64,000 nt of DNA, taken from Paenibacillus sp. ACRRX (GTDB taxonomy: Bacteria; Bacillota; Bacilli; Paenibacillales; Paenibacillaceae). Made by a program: the position numbers and the translations under genes. Shown here piece after piece: positions 17,973-27,559 of this stretch (positions are counted from its first letter, which is position 1; each line of letters starts with the position of its first letter). Below the pieces are notes generated by a model, which searched no databases, had not been told where the DNA came from, and saw nothing but the letters and a program-made list of their open reading frames with translations. Location of the stretch: assembly GCF_022346885.1 (NCBI RefSeq), contig NZ_JAKRNK010000001.1:558001-622000 (forward strand). The letters are read 5' to 3'.

Positions 17973-19898
17973 ATGAATTTACGTTATAAATTGTTTAGCG
18001 GATTTATTCTACTTATTATAATCCCTTTGTTTTTGTTAGGTACAATTACATTCTTTATTACGTTTCAGCTGCTGGAGAAGAAATATAGTGAGCAGGCTGA
18101 GTTTTCTATGCGCGCCATAGGGCATAGCATCGGTTATATTTTTGATGAGATTAATAAAGTAACCGACAGCGGTATTGCTAACAATGTATTCCAGCAGGCC
18201 TTGTACTTGCCGAAGGATAACGTTCATCATCTAGTCGATATTCACAAGGACACCAATCTGGACGGTATCGAGAAAGACAAGTTATCGGGTTCCACGGAAG
18301 GAACCAGCAACGAGAATGAGTCCGATTATAACAACGCAGATTATATTCGAATGATTGAACGTCAACAGAATTTTAGGAAGCTCATTTATAACCATCCTTC
18401 GATCGGCTATGCATTTTTATATAATTTCAGGGGGTATGGGGAGTCCAGCATTATTCCTATATTTGCTAAAGAAAATTTTCGTGCGATGCCATTCGAACAG
18501 TTCCGCGAACATCGTGTATTCGAAGAGGTTGTGAACCGAAAAGGTGAGCCATTATGGCTTGGGCCAAATGAATATCCAGAGCTAACGGGATACGAATCTG
18601 TATTTACGCAGATACGTGTGGTCAAAGATTTGAACACGATGAAAGACTTAGGTATTTCCATGGTTCAGATGAAGGATTGGGACTTGGATACGTTTTTTAA
18701 CAAGTTTTATTCAGCCAGCCAAATGGATAATACGCGGTTTTTTATTGTAAATGATGATGGTCTTGTTTTTTATGATAACGAGAAGAAAATCGCAGGCAGT
18801 AATATTTCAAAGTATTTATCGAAGCCCATTTCACTTGCCGATGGTTATAGCAGTTACAAAGATAAATTCAGCGATCATGAAAGCGTTATATCCATCTATC
18901 AAATGCCCAAATATAACTGGCATCTGGTGTCCGTACGGGACTGGAACTCGATTTCTAAAGAGATGGTCGTGTACATCAAATGGGTATCCGTTATTATGGT
19001 TATCTGTGTGTTGGGCGCGTTCCTCTTTAACTTGCTGTTTATGAATCGTATTTCTAAAAATATCGTACGTACGGTGCGATTTATGCGCAAAGTAGAGGAC
19101 GGGGATTTGAGCGTCAGACTTGATGAGGAAGGCAATGACGAACTACGTTTGCTGTCGCGCGGCTTTAATCGTTTGATGGATCGAGTCAACAGCTTGATTG
19201 ATCAGGTGAAGCAGGAGCAAGGACAGAAGACATCCGCCGAGATGCGTGTACTGCAAGCGCAGATTAAGCCACACTTCTTGTTTAATACGCTAGAATCAAT
19301 AAACGTACTCGCGATTCAAAATGAGGGCCGTAAGGTTAGTCAGATGGTATACAGGCTTGGCAACATTTTGCGTATCAGCATTCAGGACAAAGAAGAAATA
19401 ACAGTGCGGCAGGAACTCGAATATTTACGAAGTTATTTGGAAATTCAGAAATTTCGGTTTGAGGAACTGTTTAATTTTGAAATTGACGTTCCAGAAGATC
19501 TCATGAATTGTATGATGCAGAAACTGACGCTTCAGCCGTTGGTAGAGAATTGCATCCAGCATGCTTTCGATGGAATTACACATACGGGTTGGATTCGCAT
19601 CTCGGCGTATGCCGATGAGGAGCGCATCTATCTCACCGTGGAGGATAACGGGATGGGCATGTCCAACGAGCAGCTCAGACGATTTGAATACTTACAATCG
19701 GACGATATGAAATCCGTTACTCCACAACTAGAAGGCACATACAATACTGAGCGTCGTGGACTTGGTGTCCGCAGCGTAGCTGATCGCATCCGAATTCAAT
19801 ATGGCAGCAGATATGGATTGTATATTTGTTCGGCGCCGAATTGCGGAACCATTATTCAATGCACAATACCGAGATATGAACAGGGTGAGAGCCAATGA
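17973..19898 (+). CDS. YesM-type sensor histidine kinase
   Basis: A membrane sensor of about 640 residues: a first helix near residues 8-32, a large extracellular dCache-like region to about 335, a second helix (about 337-357), a HAMP linker, the His-kinase internal region with QIKPHFLFNTLESIN (phospho-acceptor His), and a C-terminal ATPase domain with ENCIQHAFDG and EDNGMGM. The ATG at 17973 is 11 bases after AAAGGGG; alternatives at 17964 and 17916 lack good ribosome sites. The gene ends with a 4-base overlap with the response regulator. YesM-type kinases next to sugar ABC importers typically sense the transported oligosaccharide or its ligand-bound binding protein. Confidence 0.85.
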   Translation: MNLRYKLFSGFILLIIIPLFLLGTITFFITFQLLEKKYSEQAEFSMRAIGHSIGYIFDEINKVTDSGIANNVFQQALYLPKDNVHHLVDIHKDTNLDGIEKDKLSGSTEGTSNENESDYNNADYIRMIERQQNFRKLIYNHPSIGYAFLYNFRGYGESSIIPIFAKENFRAMPFEQFREHRVFEEVVNRKGEPLWLGPNEYPELTGYESVFTQIRVVKDLNTMKDLGISMVQMKDWDLDTFFNKFYSASQMDNTRFFIVNDDGLVFYDNEKKIAGSNISKYLSKPISLADGYSSYKDKFSDHESVISIYQMPKYNWHLVSVRDWNSISKEMVVYIKWVSVIMVICVLGAFLFNLLFMNRISKNIVRTVRFMRKVEDGDLSVRLDEEGNDELRLLSRGFNRLMDRVNSLIDQVKQEQGQKTSAEMRVLQAQIKPHFLFNTLESINVLAIQNEGRKVSQMVYRLGNILRISIQDKEEITVRQELEYLRSYLEIQKFRFEELFNFEIDVPEDLMNCMMQKLTLQPLVENCIQHAFDGITHTGWIRISAYADEERIYLTVEDNGMGMSNEQLRRFEYLQSDDMKSVTPQLEGTYNTERRGLGVRSVADRIRIQYGSRYGLYICSAPNCGTIIQCTIPRYEQGESQ

Positions 19899-21502
19899 AT
19901 GTGAAGGCATTACTAATTGATGACGAGGTCCATATTCTAAACAACTTAAAGATTGTCATCCCATGGGAAGATATGCAGGTCGAAATCATTGGTACAGCCC
20001 GTAATGGCGCAGAGGCACTTGATTTAGTTCGATTACACGAGCCTGATCTCATTTTGTGTGATATTCGGATGCCAGTCATGGATGGAATGGAGTTCCTTCG
20101 GGAAGTTCGCAAGATGGGCAGTGAAAGCGAAGTGCTGATGCTGACGGGGTATCAGGAATTTGAATATGCAAGAATTGCTCTGCAGCACGGCGTGCGTGAT
20201 TACATTCTCAAACCAATCAACTATGAAGAATTAGAAGATATTGTTCGTAAAATATCGGATATTATCCGTTCTCGGAAAATGGAAAAAACGATGGCAGAGC
20301 GCAGGTGGGGAAAAGTTATTAGTCTCGCCTACGAAAAAATGATGTTCGATGTTATTATGGGATTCACTTCAGGTAACCCAAGCTACTTTATGGTAGATGA
20401 CGAATATCAATCTGATCAGCTTGTCTATACGGTACTGCTGGTTGATTTGGACGGGTATGCGCAGCGAACTGTATCATGGACAGACAATGAACGCAAGCTG
20501 TGGAACTTTGCGGTGCGAAACGTACTGCAGGATGCACTTCAGGATGACTGGCTTAAATACGCAGTTCTTCAAACCCGTGAAGGGGAATGGTGCGTGCTGC
20601 TGCAATTTTATAAAGAACGATATGACATTACCGAGACAGACGTGGAAAGATGGGCGACGACGATCCAACAGGCCGTTAAGGAGCATGTCAAAATGACGGT
20701 AAGTCTAGCATGGGACTCAGGGCCGATCCCAATGCTAGGATTAGCTGCCACATACAAACGGCTGCAGCGTGTACTGTTGCTTCAATCGGAAGTAGAGCAG
20801 CTTGTACCTGTGGATGAAAGTTCTACAGCACGTCAAGTGGCAATGGTGTCACAGTGGCAATTAGTCGAAGAAATTGTATCAGGCATGAAACAGAATGATC
20901 GTCATAAGGTGGAGCATGGCTTGCACGATTTGCAATCAAGCCTCTTATTAATGTCAGAACAATCCATTGTACGTGCAGAAAAGTTTCTTCAATATGTTAT
21001 CATTCACCTGCTGCGCGAGATGCGGGAATTGGAGCTGCTGACCACACAAGAAGAGGAAGTCATGTGGAACAAGCTGCAATATTGTGTCAGCGTCAAAGAT
21101 CTGCTCACTGTTATTACACAACTGTTAGCGCAGACCAATGAGCATGCAATGAACAAGAAGTCTAGCGAAATGCTGATGATTTCCGCGAAAGATTATATTC
21201 AACGCAACTTAAGCTCAGATATCGGGATTGACGAAATCGCAGATTACTTGGGGATTAGTTGTAGTTATTTCAGCCTATTATTTAAAAATCATTTCGGGGA
21301 AACGTTTGTTGAATTTGTTACCAAGCAGCGTATGGAGCTTGCCAAGTCGATGCTTATTATGACGGATAAGAGTATTACGCAGGTTGGACACTTGGTCGGA
21401 TATGCAGAACGCCGGTATTTCTCCAAAGTATTCCAGAAATATACCGGTATGACACCTTCAGAATTCCGTGACAAAGAAGCGTCTGTACCTTATCAAGACT
21501 AG
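19895..21502 (+). CDS. YesN-type response regulator with AraC DNA-binding domain
   Basis: A 535-residue regulator. The receiver domain (about 1-120) has D9/D10, the phospho-acceptor D56 in LILCDIRMP, and the K in ILKPINYEE. A long middle region (about 130-420) is typical of YesN proteins. Two helix-turn-helix units of the AraC type occupy about 430-528 with IADYLGISCSYFSLLFKNHFGETF and the closing GYAERRYFSKVFQKYTGMTPSEFR. The ATGA overlap with the kinase indicates a cognate pair. It probably activates the importer genes upstream. Confidence 0.9.
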   Translation: MNVKALLIDDEVHILNNLKIVIPWEDMQVEIIGTARNGAEALDLVRLHEPDLILCDIRMPVMDGMEFLREVRKMGSESEVLMLTGYQEFEYARIALQHGVRDYILKPINYEELEDIVRKISDIIRSRKMEKTMAERRWGKVISLAYEKMMFDVIMGFTSGNPSYFMVDDEYQSDQLVYTVLLVDLDGYAQRTVSWTDNERKLWNFAVRNVLQDALQDDWLKYAVLQTREGEWCVLLQFYKERYDITETDVERWATTIQQAVKEHVKMTVSLAWDSGPIPMLGLAATYKRLQRVLLLQSEVEQLVPVDESSTARQVAMVSQWQLVEEIVSGMKQNDRHKVEHGLHDLQSSLLLMSEQSIVRAEKFLQYVIIHLLREMRELELLTTQEEEVMWNKLQYCVSVKDLLTVITQLLAQTNEHAMNKKSSEMLMISAKDYIQRNLSSDIGIDEIADYLGISCSYFSLLFKNHFGETFVEFVTKQRMELAKSMLIMTDKSITQVGHLVGYAERRYFSKVFQKYTGMTPSEFRDKEASVPYQD

Positions 21503-21589
21503 TTATAATCCGATATACAGCTTAATATAAATACGTAGTCGGCAAGGTTAAACCAGATATAAGATCAATTCAGCGAGGATGGGATAATC

Positions 21590-23233
21590 ATGAGCAGACA
21601 GAATATGACGTTGGAGCAGAAAATTGGACAGATGATTATGTGCGGCTTTCAGACGGCACAAATAAATACAGAAATCAAAACCTTAATTGAAGAACATCAT
21701 CTTGGGGGTATCATTTATTTCCGTCGAAATGTGAATGACAAGGAGCAGGTTGGACAGCTGTCCATCGACTTGCAACAATATTCGAAACAATTTACGGATA
21801 TTCCACTGTTTATTTCGGTTGACCAGGAAGGCGGAATGGTAGCTCGTTTGGATTGGGACGACATTACGCTTATTCCAGGTAACATGGCAGTTGGCGCCTC
21901 GCGAGACGTGGAGCTGGCTTATGAGATGGCACGTATTTGTGGAGAAGAACTGCTGCGTATGGGAATAAATATGAACTTTGCCCCGAGCGTTGATATTAAC
22001 AATAACCCCAAAAATCCGGTTATTGGTGTGCGATCTTATGGCGAATGTCCAGAGCTTGTATCGGAGATGGGAGCTGCGCAAATTCGCGGCTTGCAAGAAG
22101 CAAACGTATCTGCTTCGGCCAAACATTTCCCAGGGCATGGGGATACTGCTGTTGATTCTCACCATGGGCTTGCTGCTGTACCACATGATGAGGAGCGTTT
22201 GTTTGCGATGGAGCTGGCGCCATTTGTGCGGGCTATTCAAGAAGGCGTTGATTGTATAATGACTGCGCATGTAATGTTCCCTGCATTTGAGCCTGAACAG
22301 ATTCCATCCACAATATCACGTAAAGTATTGACTGACTTGCTTCGAAATCGGCTTGGCTTCGAAGGTGTTATCGTAACGGATTGTTTGGAGATGCATGCGA
22401 TCTCGAAAGAATTCGGCATTCCGGAGGGGACGATAAGAGCTGTAGAGGCGGGGGCAGATCTCATTCTTATTAGTCATCGATTCACGGAGCAAGTAAACGC
22501 GATCCATGCACTTGTCGATGCGGTACGCTCAGGCCGTATATCGGAACAACGTATCGACGAATCAGTTGACCGTATTTTGGCGCTGAAAGCGAAACGTCAG
22601 ATGGAGAAATTGACAGCTATAACCGAGAATTACGCAGAAGGATTTGGCAGCGAGTCTTCCAAGAAAGCAGTACAGCTGCTATGTGAACGCAGTATTACGC
22701 TCGTGAAAGATGAAGGGCAGCTGCCGCTGCGCAAAGATGAGCGTACATTGGTTATTTGGCCAGAAGTAAGACAACGTACGGAAGTTGATGAACCGATCAT
22801 TCAGGCTTATACACTGGCTACAGCCTTACAGCCATCCATGTCACAAGTGGATGAATACCGTATTGGCACATATCCAGACGCAGCTGAAGTGCAAGCTGCA
22901 GTTGCCCATGCTAAAGATTACGATCAAGTGATCGTTATAACTTATAATGCAGTGTCTGAGCTGCATGAAGGTCAAGTTAATATTGTGAAGCAGCTGACAC
23001 AGCACTCCAATGTTCGTGTTATTGTGGCTTCGACGCGTAACCCTTATGATTTTAATCAATTCCCGGAGGCAAAAACGTATTTGTGCTGCTATGAGAACCG
23101 CCCAGCGACAATGACTGCCTTGGCTAAGGTGCTTCTCGGCGAGAGCCCTACGGTTGGCCGGCTGCCAGTGTCCATTAATGAAACCTATGGTTTTGGCTTT
23201 GGACAGCAGTTAGATAGTACGGTTCAAGTGTAG
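21590..23233 (+). CDS. nagZ: Beta-N-acetylglucosaminidase, GH3 (NagZ-type)
   Basis: A 547-residue glycoside hydrolase family 3 enzyme that removes terminal beta-linked N-acetylglucosamine. KHFPGHGDTAVDSHHG carries the catalytic Asp-His dyad (D189, H191) that is characteristic of NagZ and absent from beta-glucosidases of GH3. A C-terminal domain (about 350-547) resembles the extra domain of Bacillus NagZ. No signal peptide is present, so the enzyme should be cytoplasmic and act on imported material, unlike secreted Bacillus NagZ. Position directly after the importer and YesMN genes fits processing of imported chito-oligosaccharides or cell-wall fragments; which of these is not known. Confidence 0.88.
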   Translation: MSRQNMTLEQKIGQMIMCGFQTAQINTEIKTLIEEHHLGGIIYFRRNVNDKEQVGQLSIDLQQYSKQFTDIPLFISVDQEGGMVARLDWDDITLIPGNMAVGASRDVELAYEMARICGEELLRMGINMNFAPSVDINNNPKNPVIGVRSYGECPELVSEMGAAQIRGLQEANVSASAKHFPGHGDTAVDSHHGLAAVPHDEERLFAMELAPFVRAIQEGVDCIMTAHVMFPAFEPEQIPSTISRKVLTDLLRNRLGFEGVIVTDCLEMHAISKEFGIPEGTIRAVEAGADLILISHRFTEQVNAIHALVDAVRSGRISEQRIDESVDRILALKAKRQMEKLTAITENYAEGFGSESSKKAVQLLCERSITLVKDEGQLPLRKDERTLVIWPEVRQRTEVDEPIIQAYTLATALQPSMSQVDEYRIGTYPDAAEVQAAVAHAKDYDQVIVITYNAVSELHEGQVNIVKQLTQHSNVRVIVASTRNPYDFNQFPEAKTYLCCYENRPATMTALAKVLLGESPTVGRLPVSINETYGFGFGQQLDSTVQV

Positions 23234-23299
23234 ACGTATACGATACGTCAAGAGTCGAATTCCATGCTTATTTTATTACTATCGTGCTCTCCTCATTTA

Positions 23300-23334
23300 A
23301 ACCTGCCGAGCTTTATTTCGGCAGGTTCTTTTTT
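23300..23334 (+). terminator. Terminator of the ABC-YesMN-nagZ cluster
   Basis: AACCTGCCGA (23300-23309) pairs with TCGGCAGGTT (23318-23327), followed by CTTTTTT. Confidence 0.9.
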
Positions 23335-23560
23335 ACATCATCAGGAGATTTGGACAAGAACAGTGTACCTATCTTACAGATATAGTGAAGGAATTAAGCC
23401 GTTTGTATCAAAATATATTACGCAGAGAGCAACTTTCTGGTCCAAAAGGCGTCTATTTATATGTCCATGTTCACACATACATGGTAGAATAATAAATTGT
23501 ACATATTTACATTTTTTATATACAAGAATGTAGAAATAAAAAGTGGATGAGGAGAGCATG
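23335..23560. other. Non-coding region upstream of the CuAO/PKD protein gene
   Basis: No gene seen. An inverted repeat CCATGT/ACATGG (23465-23470 and 23479-23484) directly abuts a possible -10 box TAGAAT (23485-23490), as an operator might. The rest is AT-rich. Confidence 0.35.
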
Positions 23561-25756
23561 ATGAATAACAAGAGTAACTGGAAACGTATGTTAATTGCTT
23601 GTATAGTTGCCGTTCAATGCACGGCATTGGGTTCGATGGCTTTTGCACAGACGGGGTTTGCAGCAGTAAACGGGGATCTTAGCCAGTACAATCAGCAATC
23701 CAGCAATTCGAATGCAGAATCAAACAGCACAGATACGAACAATACCAGCATCACAAATGGTAATTCCAGCAGTGTAGATCCAACTCAAGGACTGGAAGGC
23801 TCCGCTTCGGAACTGCCAAATCCTGATGAAGCAAACAAGACGACAACCCCTACAAGTAAGAGTATTGACACATCCATATATGGAAATGACGTACTAGTCA
23901 TTGTTGCCAACAGTAATATCATGGTGCAAAACAATGTAGAATTTAAAGCTCCCGAGCCTATTACCATCAAAAATGGGGTCTCTTTTGTCTCCTTGCGAAC
24001 TTTGGTTGATCGGTTTGGCTTTAAACTGACTTATGACCAGAAAACCAAGGAATCCATTATTACGAGTGGTAACAGGGAACTCCGATATAAGATCGGAACC
24101 AATACATACCGTGTAAACGGTGAGGCTACGAAGATGAGCGGCACTTCTTATTTACAAAAGAATACGTTTATGGTGCCATTGACGTCAGCACTGCAAGCAT
24201 TCCAGATGCCTTACAAGTTTGACAACGCTACCAAGCGGATTATTGTCCAAATGAGCGCTGCACCAGTTGCTAAGTTCTCGATCGGACCGAAGGACATTCT
24301 GGCTACGCAGACAGAAGTAAAAGTAAAAGATGAGTCTTTCCATCCGCGCGGGTTAAAAATCGTTGATTATGAGTGGAGCGGGTTGGAGACGTATTTTGCG
24401 GAGCCAGGCTCACACACAGTTACACTGCGTGTATTGGACGAAAAGGGAGTATGGAGTGAGCCATACAGCGTAAGCATCAACGTACTGCCGGCTAATTTGC
24501 CGCCAGTAGCTCACTTTACTACGGATAAAGATACGTACAAGATGGGTGAGATCATCACGTACACGGACCTAAGCACAGATGATGAGGGTATTGAGAAGGT
24601 TGAATGGAATAACAACAAAAAAGCATTTTTTGAGCCTGGTCAATATACGGTGACGCTGCGAGTTACGGATAAGCATGGATTCGCTAATGAAATGAGCAAG
24701 ACAATTACGATTACAAATGAGACGTTGTATACGTTTGAAGAATTTAATCAACTGTTTACTGGTATTGGAGAGGTGTATATTTTTAAAGGCAGTTCCATTG
24801 TAGATATGAAGCAGATTCAACCGAAGCTTACCCATCTACAGCGTACTTTGTATCGTACAAACAGTCCTGAATCCGTTAAACAAGACGGAATTCTCTACAA
24901 AGATAAGATTGCGGGCGGAACGCGTATTCTGCTGCATCACATGAACGCCACGTCGAAGAATATGAAGCTCTACATTATTGCCAAAAATATTTCTGACGAA
25001 AATGCGACTGTACGTGTGGAGCATGCAGGCACAGCGGGTCCAAGCACTAATCCACAGCAAACAGGTAAAATGGCTGCTGTACGTTATTTCCAATCATATC
25101 GTGAGAACGGAACGATGTCTGAACAAGTGCTTAAGCCGAATGAATCCACATTGCTGTTGCCATCCTTAAGTGATCGGGCATTAAAACCAAATGAAGTGTA
25201 TACTTCGTACGCGGATTTCTATGGTGATGATAATCTTCAGTATCAGATTGTTGCACTGGATGCCAGTAAGAATATATGGAAAGAGTTGCCGTATTTATCG
25301 GAACTAGATCCTGATGGCACCCATATTCGTGGTACATTTAACAATGCAGACCGTGCATTTACTGTATCAGAGCTTATTGGTGAAAAAGCATCTCGGCTTG
25401 TGTTTGCTGACAATAAAACAGACACGTACATCCAAGGTTGGGACACGATGAACGGGGATTCTCGCATCAATGCGGGGAACTACGGTGTCTTATACCGCGT
25501 TACATTGGAACGAGTAGCGCCTAATACTCTCATTTCTTTTAATGCGCGTGGGGGAACATATTCCGGAGCTATACTTGTAAATGGCCAAACGGTTGAGCTG
25601 CCTACTAAAGGATTGTTAAACAACTCGAATGAAGCGGGTGTTGTATACCGTACTGGTGACCGCGAAGAGAAAGTAGAAATGTGGTTCACGCCTGCTGCCG
25701 GCAGCAGTATGCCAGTCAACTTGTTATTTGCACCACTTCCTAAAAAGCACTCATAG
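23561..25756 (+). CDS. Exported protein with copper-amine-oxidase-N domain and PKD-like repeats
   Basis: A secreted protein of 731 residues. Signal peptide (about 1-28, ending SMAFAQ); a Ser/Asn/Thr-rich linker (about 30-90); a copper-amine-oxidase N-terminal-like domain (about 100-225) with VSLRTLVDRFGFKLTYD and TFMVPLTSALQAFQ; two PKD-like domains (about 230-305 and 306-385), each ending in HTVTLRV/YTVTLRV; and a C-terminal region (about 390-731) that I do not recognise. Despite the name, the CuAO-N domain is a common wall-associated module in Paenibacillus and does not imply oxidase activity. The ATG at 23561 is 6 bases after GAGGAG. Likely a cell-surface or matrix protein; function unknown. 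Confidence 0.75.
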   Translation: MNNKSNWKRMLIACIVAVQCTALGSMAFAQTGFAAVNGDLSQYNQQSSNSNAESNSTDTNNTSITNGNSSSVDPTQGLEGSASELPNPDEANKTTTPTSKSIDTSIYGNDVLVIVANSNIMVQNNVEFKAPEPITIKNGVSFVSLRTLVDRFGFKLTYDQKTKESIITSGNRELRYKIGTNTYRVNGEATKMSGTSYLQKNTFMVPLTSALQAFQMPYKFDNATKRIIVQMSAAPVAKFSIGPKDILATQTEVKVKDESFHPRGLKIVDYEWSGLETYFAEPGSHTVTLRVLDEKGVWSEPYSVSINVLPANLPPVAHFTTDKDTYKMGEIITYTDLSTDDEGIEKVEWNNNKKAFFEPGQYTVTLRVTDKHGFANEMSKTITITNETLYTFEEFNQLFTGIGEVYIFKGSSIVDMKQIQPKLTHLQRTLYRTNSPESVKQDGILYKDKIAGGTRILLHHMNATSKNMKLYIIAKNISDENATVRVEHAGTAGPSTNPQQTGKMAAVRYFQSYRENGTMSEQVLKPNESTLLLPSLSDRALKPNEVYTSYADFYGDDNLQYQIVALDASKNIWKELPYLSELDPDGTHIRGTFNNADRAFTVSELIGEKASRLVFADNKTDTYIQGWDTMNGDSRINAGNYGVLYRVTLERVAPNTLISFNARGGTYSGAILVNGQTVELPTKGLLNNSNEAGVVYRTGDREEKVEMWFTPAAGSSMPVNLLFAPLPKKHS

Positions 25757-25832
25757 TAGGTTATTGATCTGGTTTAAAATGGTATTAAGCACAGTTCGTG
25801 GTGAATAAGTGATCGACTTTTATATATGCAAC

Positions 25833-25868
25833 ACAACAGACGCCTGCGGATTCGCAGGCGTCTGTTGT
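25833..25868 (+). terminator. 16-bp perfect hairpin after the CuAO/PKD gene
   Basis: ACAACAGACGCCTGCG (25833-25848) pairs perfectly with its complement at 25853-25868 around a GATT loop. The T-run is poor, but position and stability suit a transcription terminator. Confidence 0.7.
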
Positions 25869-25972
25869 ATTCTAAGCATAGGTGGTTCACAAGCGAAACA
25901 TATGATAAACTTATTTCATATAGGCTTTAGTAAGGGTTAGTATATCAGATGACGTTGAAAGGAGGTGGCGCT

Positions 25973-26233
25973 GTGGAGACGTTGGATATTTCTCTCATAT
26001 GGTTGCTGCTCAGCATGTCAGGGCTTCTGATCGGGCTGCTTGCAACTCCAATTCGAGCACATCTAAGTGCAAATGAAGTGATGCTGCCGATTAACCGTAT
26101 ACATGCAAGGGTGCGACCGCATGTACTACATGTATTACGCCATGTCAGAAGAATTCGCATTAAGAAACCTGACCAGAGCGACCATCGCTCCTCCGACGAA
26201 GACAAGGCTCCCTTTGGTTGTTGGACAAATTAG
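25973..26233 (+). CDS. Small single-pass membrane protein with basic, His-rich tail
   Basis: An 86-residue protein starting at GTG, 7 bases after an almost ideal AAAGGAGGTGG ribosome site. One hydrophobic helix (about residues 6-26) is followed by a cytoplasmic, strongly basic segment with many His and Arg (IHARVRPHVLHVLRHVRR) and a hydrophilic end. It lies 30 bases before a YidC-like gene, so the two are probably co-translated and may work together. I do not recognise a family. The excellent ribosome site argues that it is real. The His-rich segment next to a Zur-like gene could be a coincidence. Confidence 0.6.
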   Translation: METLDISLIWLLLSMSGLLIGLLATPIRAHLSANEVMLPINRIHARVRPHVLHVLRHVRRIRIKKPDQSDHRSSDEDKAPFGCWTN

Positions 26234-26263
26234 TTTTTACCAACTACAAAGGAGAATGAATTT

Positions 26264-26923
26264 ATGCAATGGATTACGGATGGTTTAAATTCCGCTTTGA
26301 ATTATTTCTACTATGCAACAGGTGATTGGGGACTTGCGGTAATCGCATTAACCTTACTCGTGCGTGTTGCGCTTATATATGTTAATTTTTACAATGCTAA
26401 AGGACAGGTCAAGCAAATCTCCATGCGCGAGGCGTTAAAAGGGCTGCAAGCAAAGTTTGAGCATAATAAAGAGAAGCTGTTGGAGGAGTCCACGAAGCTG
26501 TATCGTCAGTATGGAATTGGACTGACGATGCTACTGCCGTTAATTCAGATGCCACTCTTTATCGGATTATATCGAATGTTTACTGCACACGGTGGGGCGA
26601 TGTCATCAACCTTTATCCCGTGGGTATCAAGTTTTGGTCAATCAGATCCTTATCACGTTATGCCCATTCTATATGCTCTGTTGTCGTTTGTCGCCATGAT
26701 GATTCCAGTTGTACCCGAGCTCGCTGTAGCTGGCTCCATGTTAAAACGTATGGGTCTGCCCTTCATTTTTACAGCGATCATGCTAATGGTTTTCTGGCAA
26801 GCACCTGTTGCTTTAGGTTTGTATTGGGCAGTAAATGCGATGTTCACACTCATCGAGAGATTGATTTATCGAACTTCAATTGGACAGCGGCTGCTGCGTA
26901 AAGGAGTGCCCGGGACAGCGTAA
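26264..26923 (+). CDS. yidC: YidC/Oxa1-family membrane insertase paralogue, short form
   Basis: A 219-residue YidC/Oxa1 protein. The first core helix contains the conserved groove arginine in ALTLLVRVALIY, followed by the charged cytoplasmic loop KQISMREALKGLQAKFEHNKEKLLEESTKLYRQYG and LLPLIQMPLFIGLYR, then three more helices. Unlike the main SpoIIIJ/YidC of bacilli it has no lipoprotein signal peptide, no lipobox cysteine and only a short N-terminal part. It is therefore likely a second, specialised insertase. The ATG has GGAG 9 bases upstream. yidD, encoding a helper of YidC insertion, lies two genes downstream. Symbol is family-level only. Confidence 0.8.
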   Translation: MQWITDGLNSALNYFYYATGDWGLAVIALTLLVRVALIYVNFYNAKGQVKQISMREALKGLQAKFEHNKEKLLEESTKLYRQYGIGLTMLLPLIQMPLFIGLYRMFTAHGGAMSSTFIPWVSSFGQSDPYHVMPILYALLSFVAMMIPVVPELAVAGSMLKRMGLPFIFTAIMLMVFWQAPVALGLYWAVNAMFTLIERLIYRTSIGQRLLRKGVPGTA

Positions 26924-26963
26924 ACAGAATATGACGATTAGTTTGCTGGTGAATCCTATAGAT

Positions 26964-26992
26964 GTCGTTCCTTCATGGAACGACTCTTTTTT
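26964..26992 (+). terminator. Terminator of the YidC-like gene
   Basis: GTCGTTCC (26964-26971), loop TTCA, TGGAACGAC (26976-26984), then TCTTTTTT. Confidence 0.9.
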
Positions 26993-27010
26993 GGTTTTAA
27001 CTTGTCTGGT

Positions 27011-27039
27011 TTGACAAGGGCTTGACGTTGTCGCATTAT
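27011..27039 (+). promoter_or_regulatory. Promoter of the Zur-like gene
   Basis: TTGACA at 27011-27016 with 17 bases to CATTAT (27034-27039); a SigA-type promoter with perfect -35 and weaker -10, 20 bases before the start codon. Confidence 0.55.
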
Positions 27040-27058
27040 AGAGTCAGGAGGGACTAGG

Positions 27059-27559
27059 ATGCTACAGACCGAACAGATGTTACAGAAGATGTCAGAGCAA
27101 GGACTGCGCATTACGGACCAGCGGAGAACACTTGCAAAGCTATTCTCGGAAACGGACGGCTTCCTTTCACCAAAAGATGTCTACGATGTGATGGGGAAGA
27201 AATATCCGGGTTTAAGTTTTGATACCGTATATCGGAATTTACGTGTTATGCACGATCTTGGCGTGCTGGAGCAGATCGTATTTGAAGACGGGATGAAGTT
27301 CAGAGGCCATTGTGCGGAAAGCCTTCATCACCATCATATGGTGTGTTTGCAGTGTGAGAAGACATATCCGATTCACTTCTGTCCGATGCCGCTGACGGAT
27401 GTTCCGGCCCGGTTTCAAGTTGTAAAGCATAAATTCGAAGTGTTTGGCTATTGTGAAGCTTGCCAATTACCAGGTTCATTACCTGATAGCCAGTCACAGG
27501 ATCATAATGTGTCAGGTCAGACACAGGAGGCTCATCATGGGCACGCTCGATCCAAATAA
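27059..27559 (+). CDS. zur: Fur-family regulator, probably Zur
   Basis: A 166-residue Fur-family repressor: winged helix (about 1-85) with [19 protein letters not shown], then a metal and dimerisation domain with CxxC pairs C96/C99 and C132/C135 (structural zinc) and the His cluster LHHHHM. The hydrophilic tail (about 138-166) is rich in Ser, Gln and His. Assignment as Zur rests on the zinc importer znuACB 3 kb downstream with a Zur-type operator, and on similarity of the core to Zur; PerR or Fur are less likely. The ATG has GGAGGG upstream. Its end overlaps yidD by 23 bases. Confidence 0.82.
   Translation: MLQTEQMLQKMSEQGLRITDQRRTLAKLFSETDGFLSPKDVYDVMGKKYPGLSFDTVYRNLRVMHDLGVLEQIVFEDGMKFRGHCAESLHHHHMVCLQCEKTYPIHFCPMPLTDVPARFQVVKHKFEVFGYCEACQLPGSLPDSQSQDHNVSGQTQEAHHGHARSK

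Noticed and set aside
21683-22270. 195-codon minus-strand frame inside nagZ
   Set aside because: Antisense shadow; no start signals.
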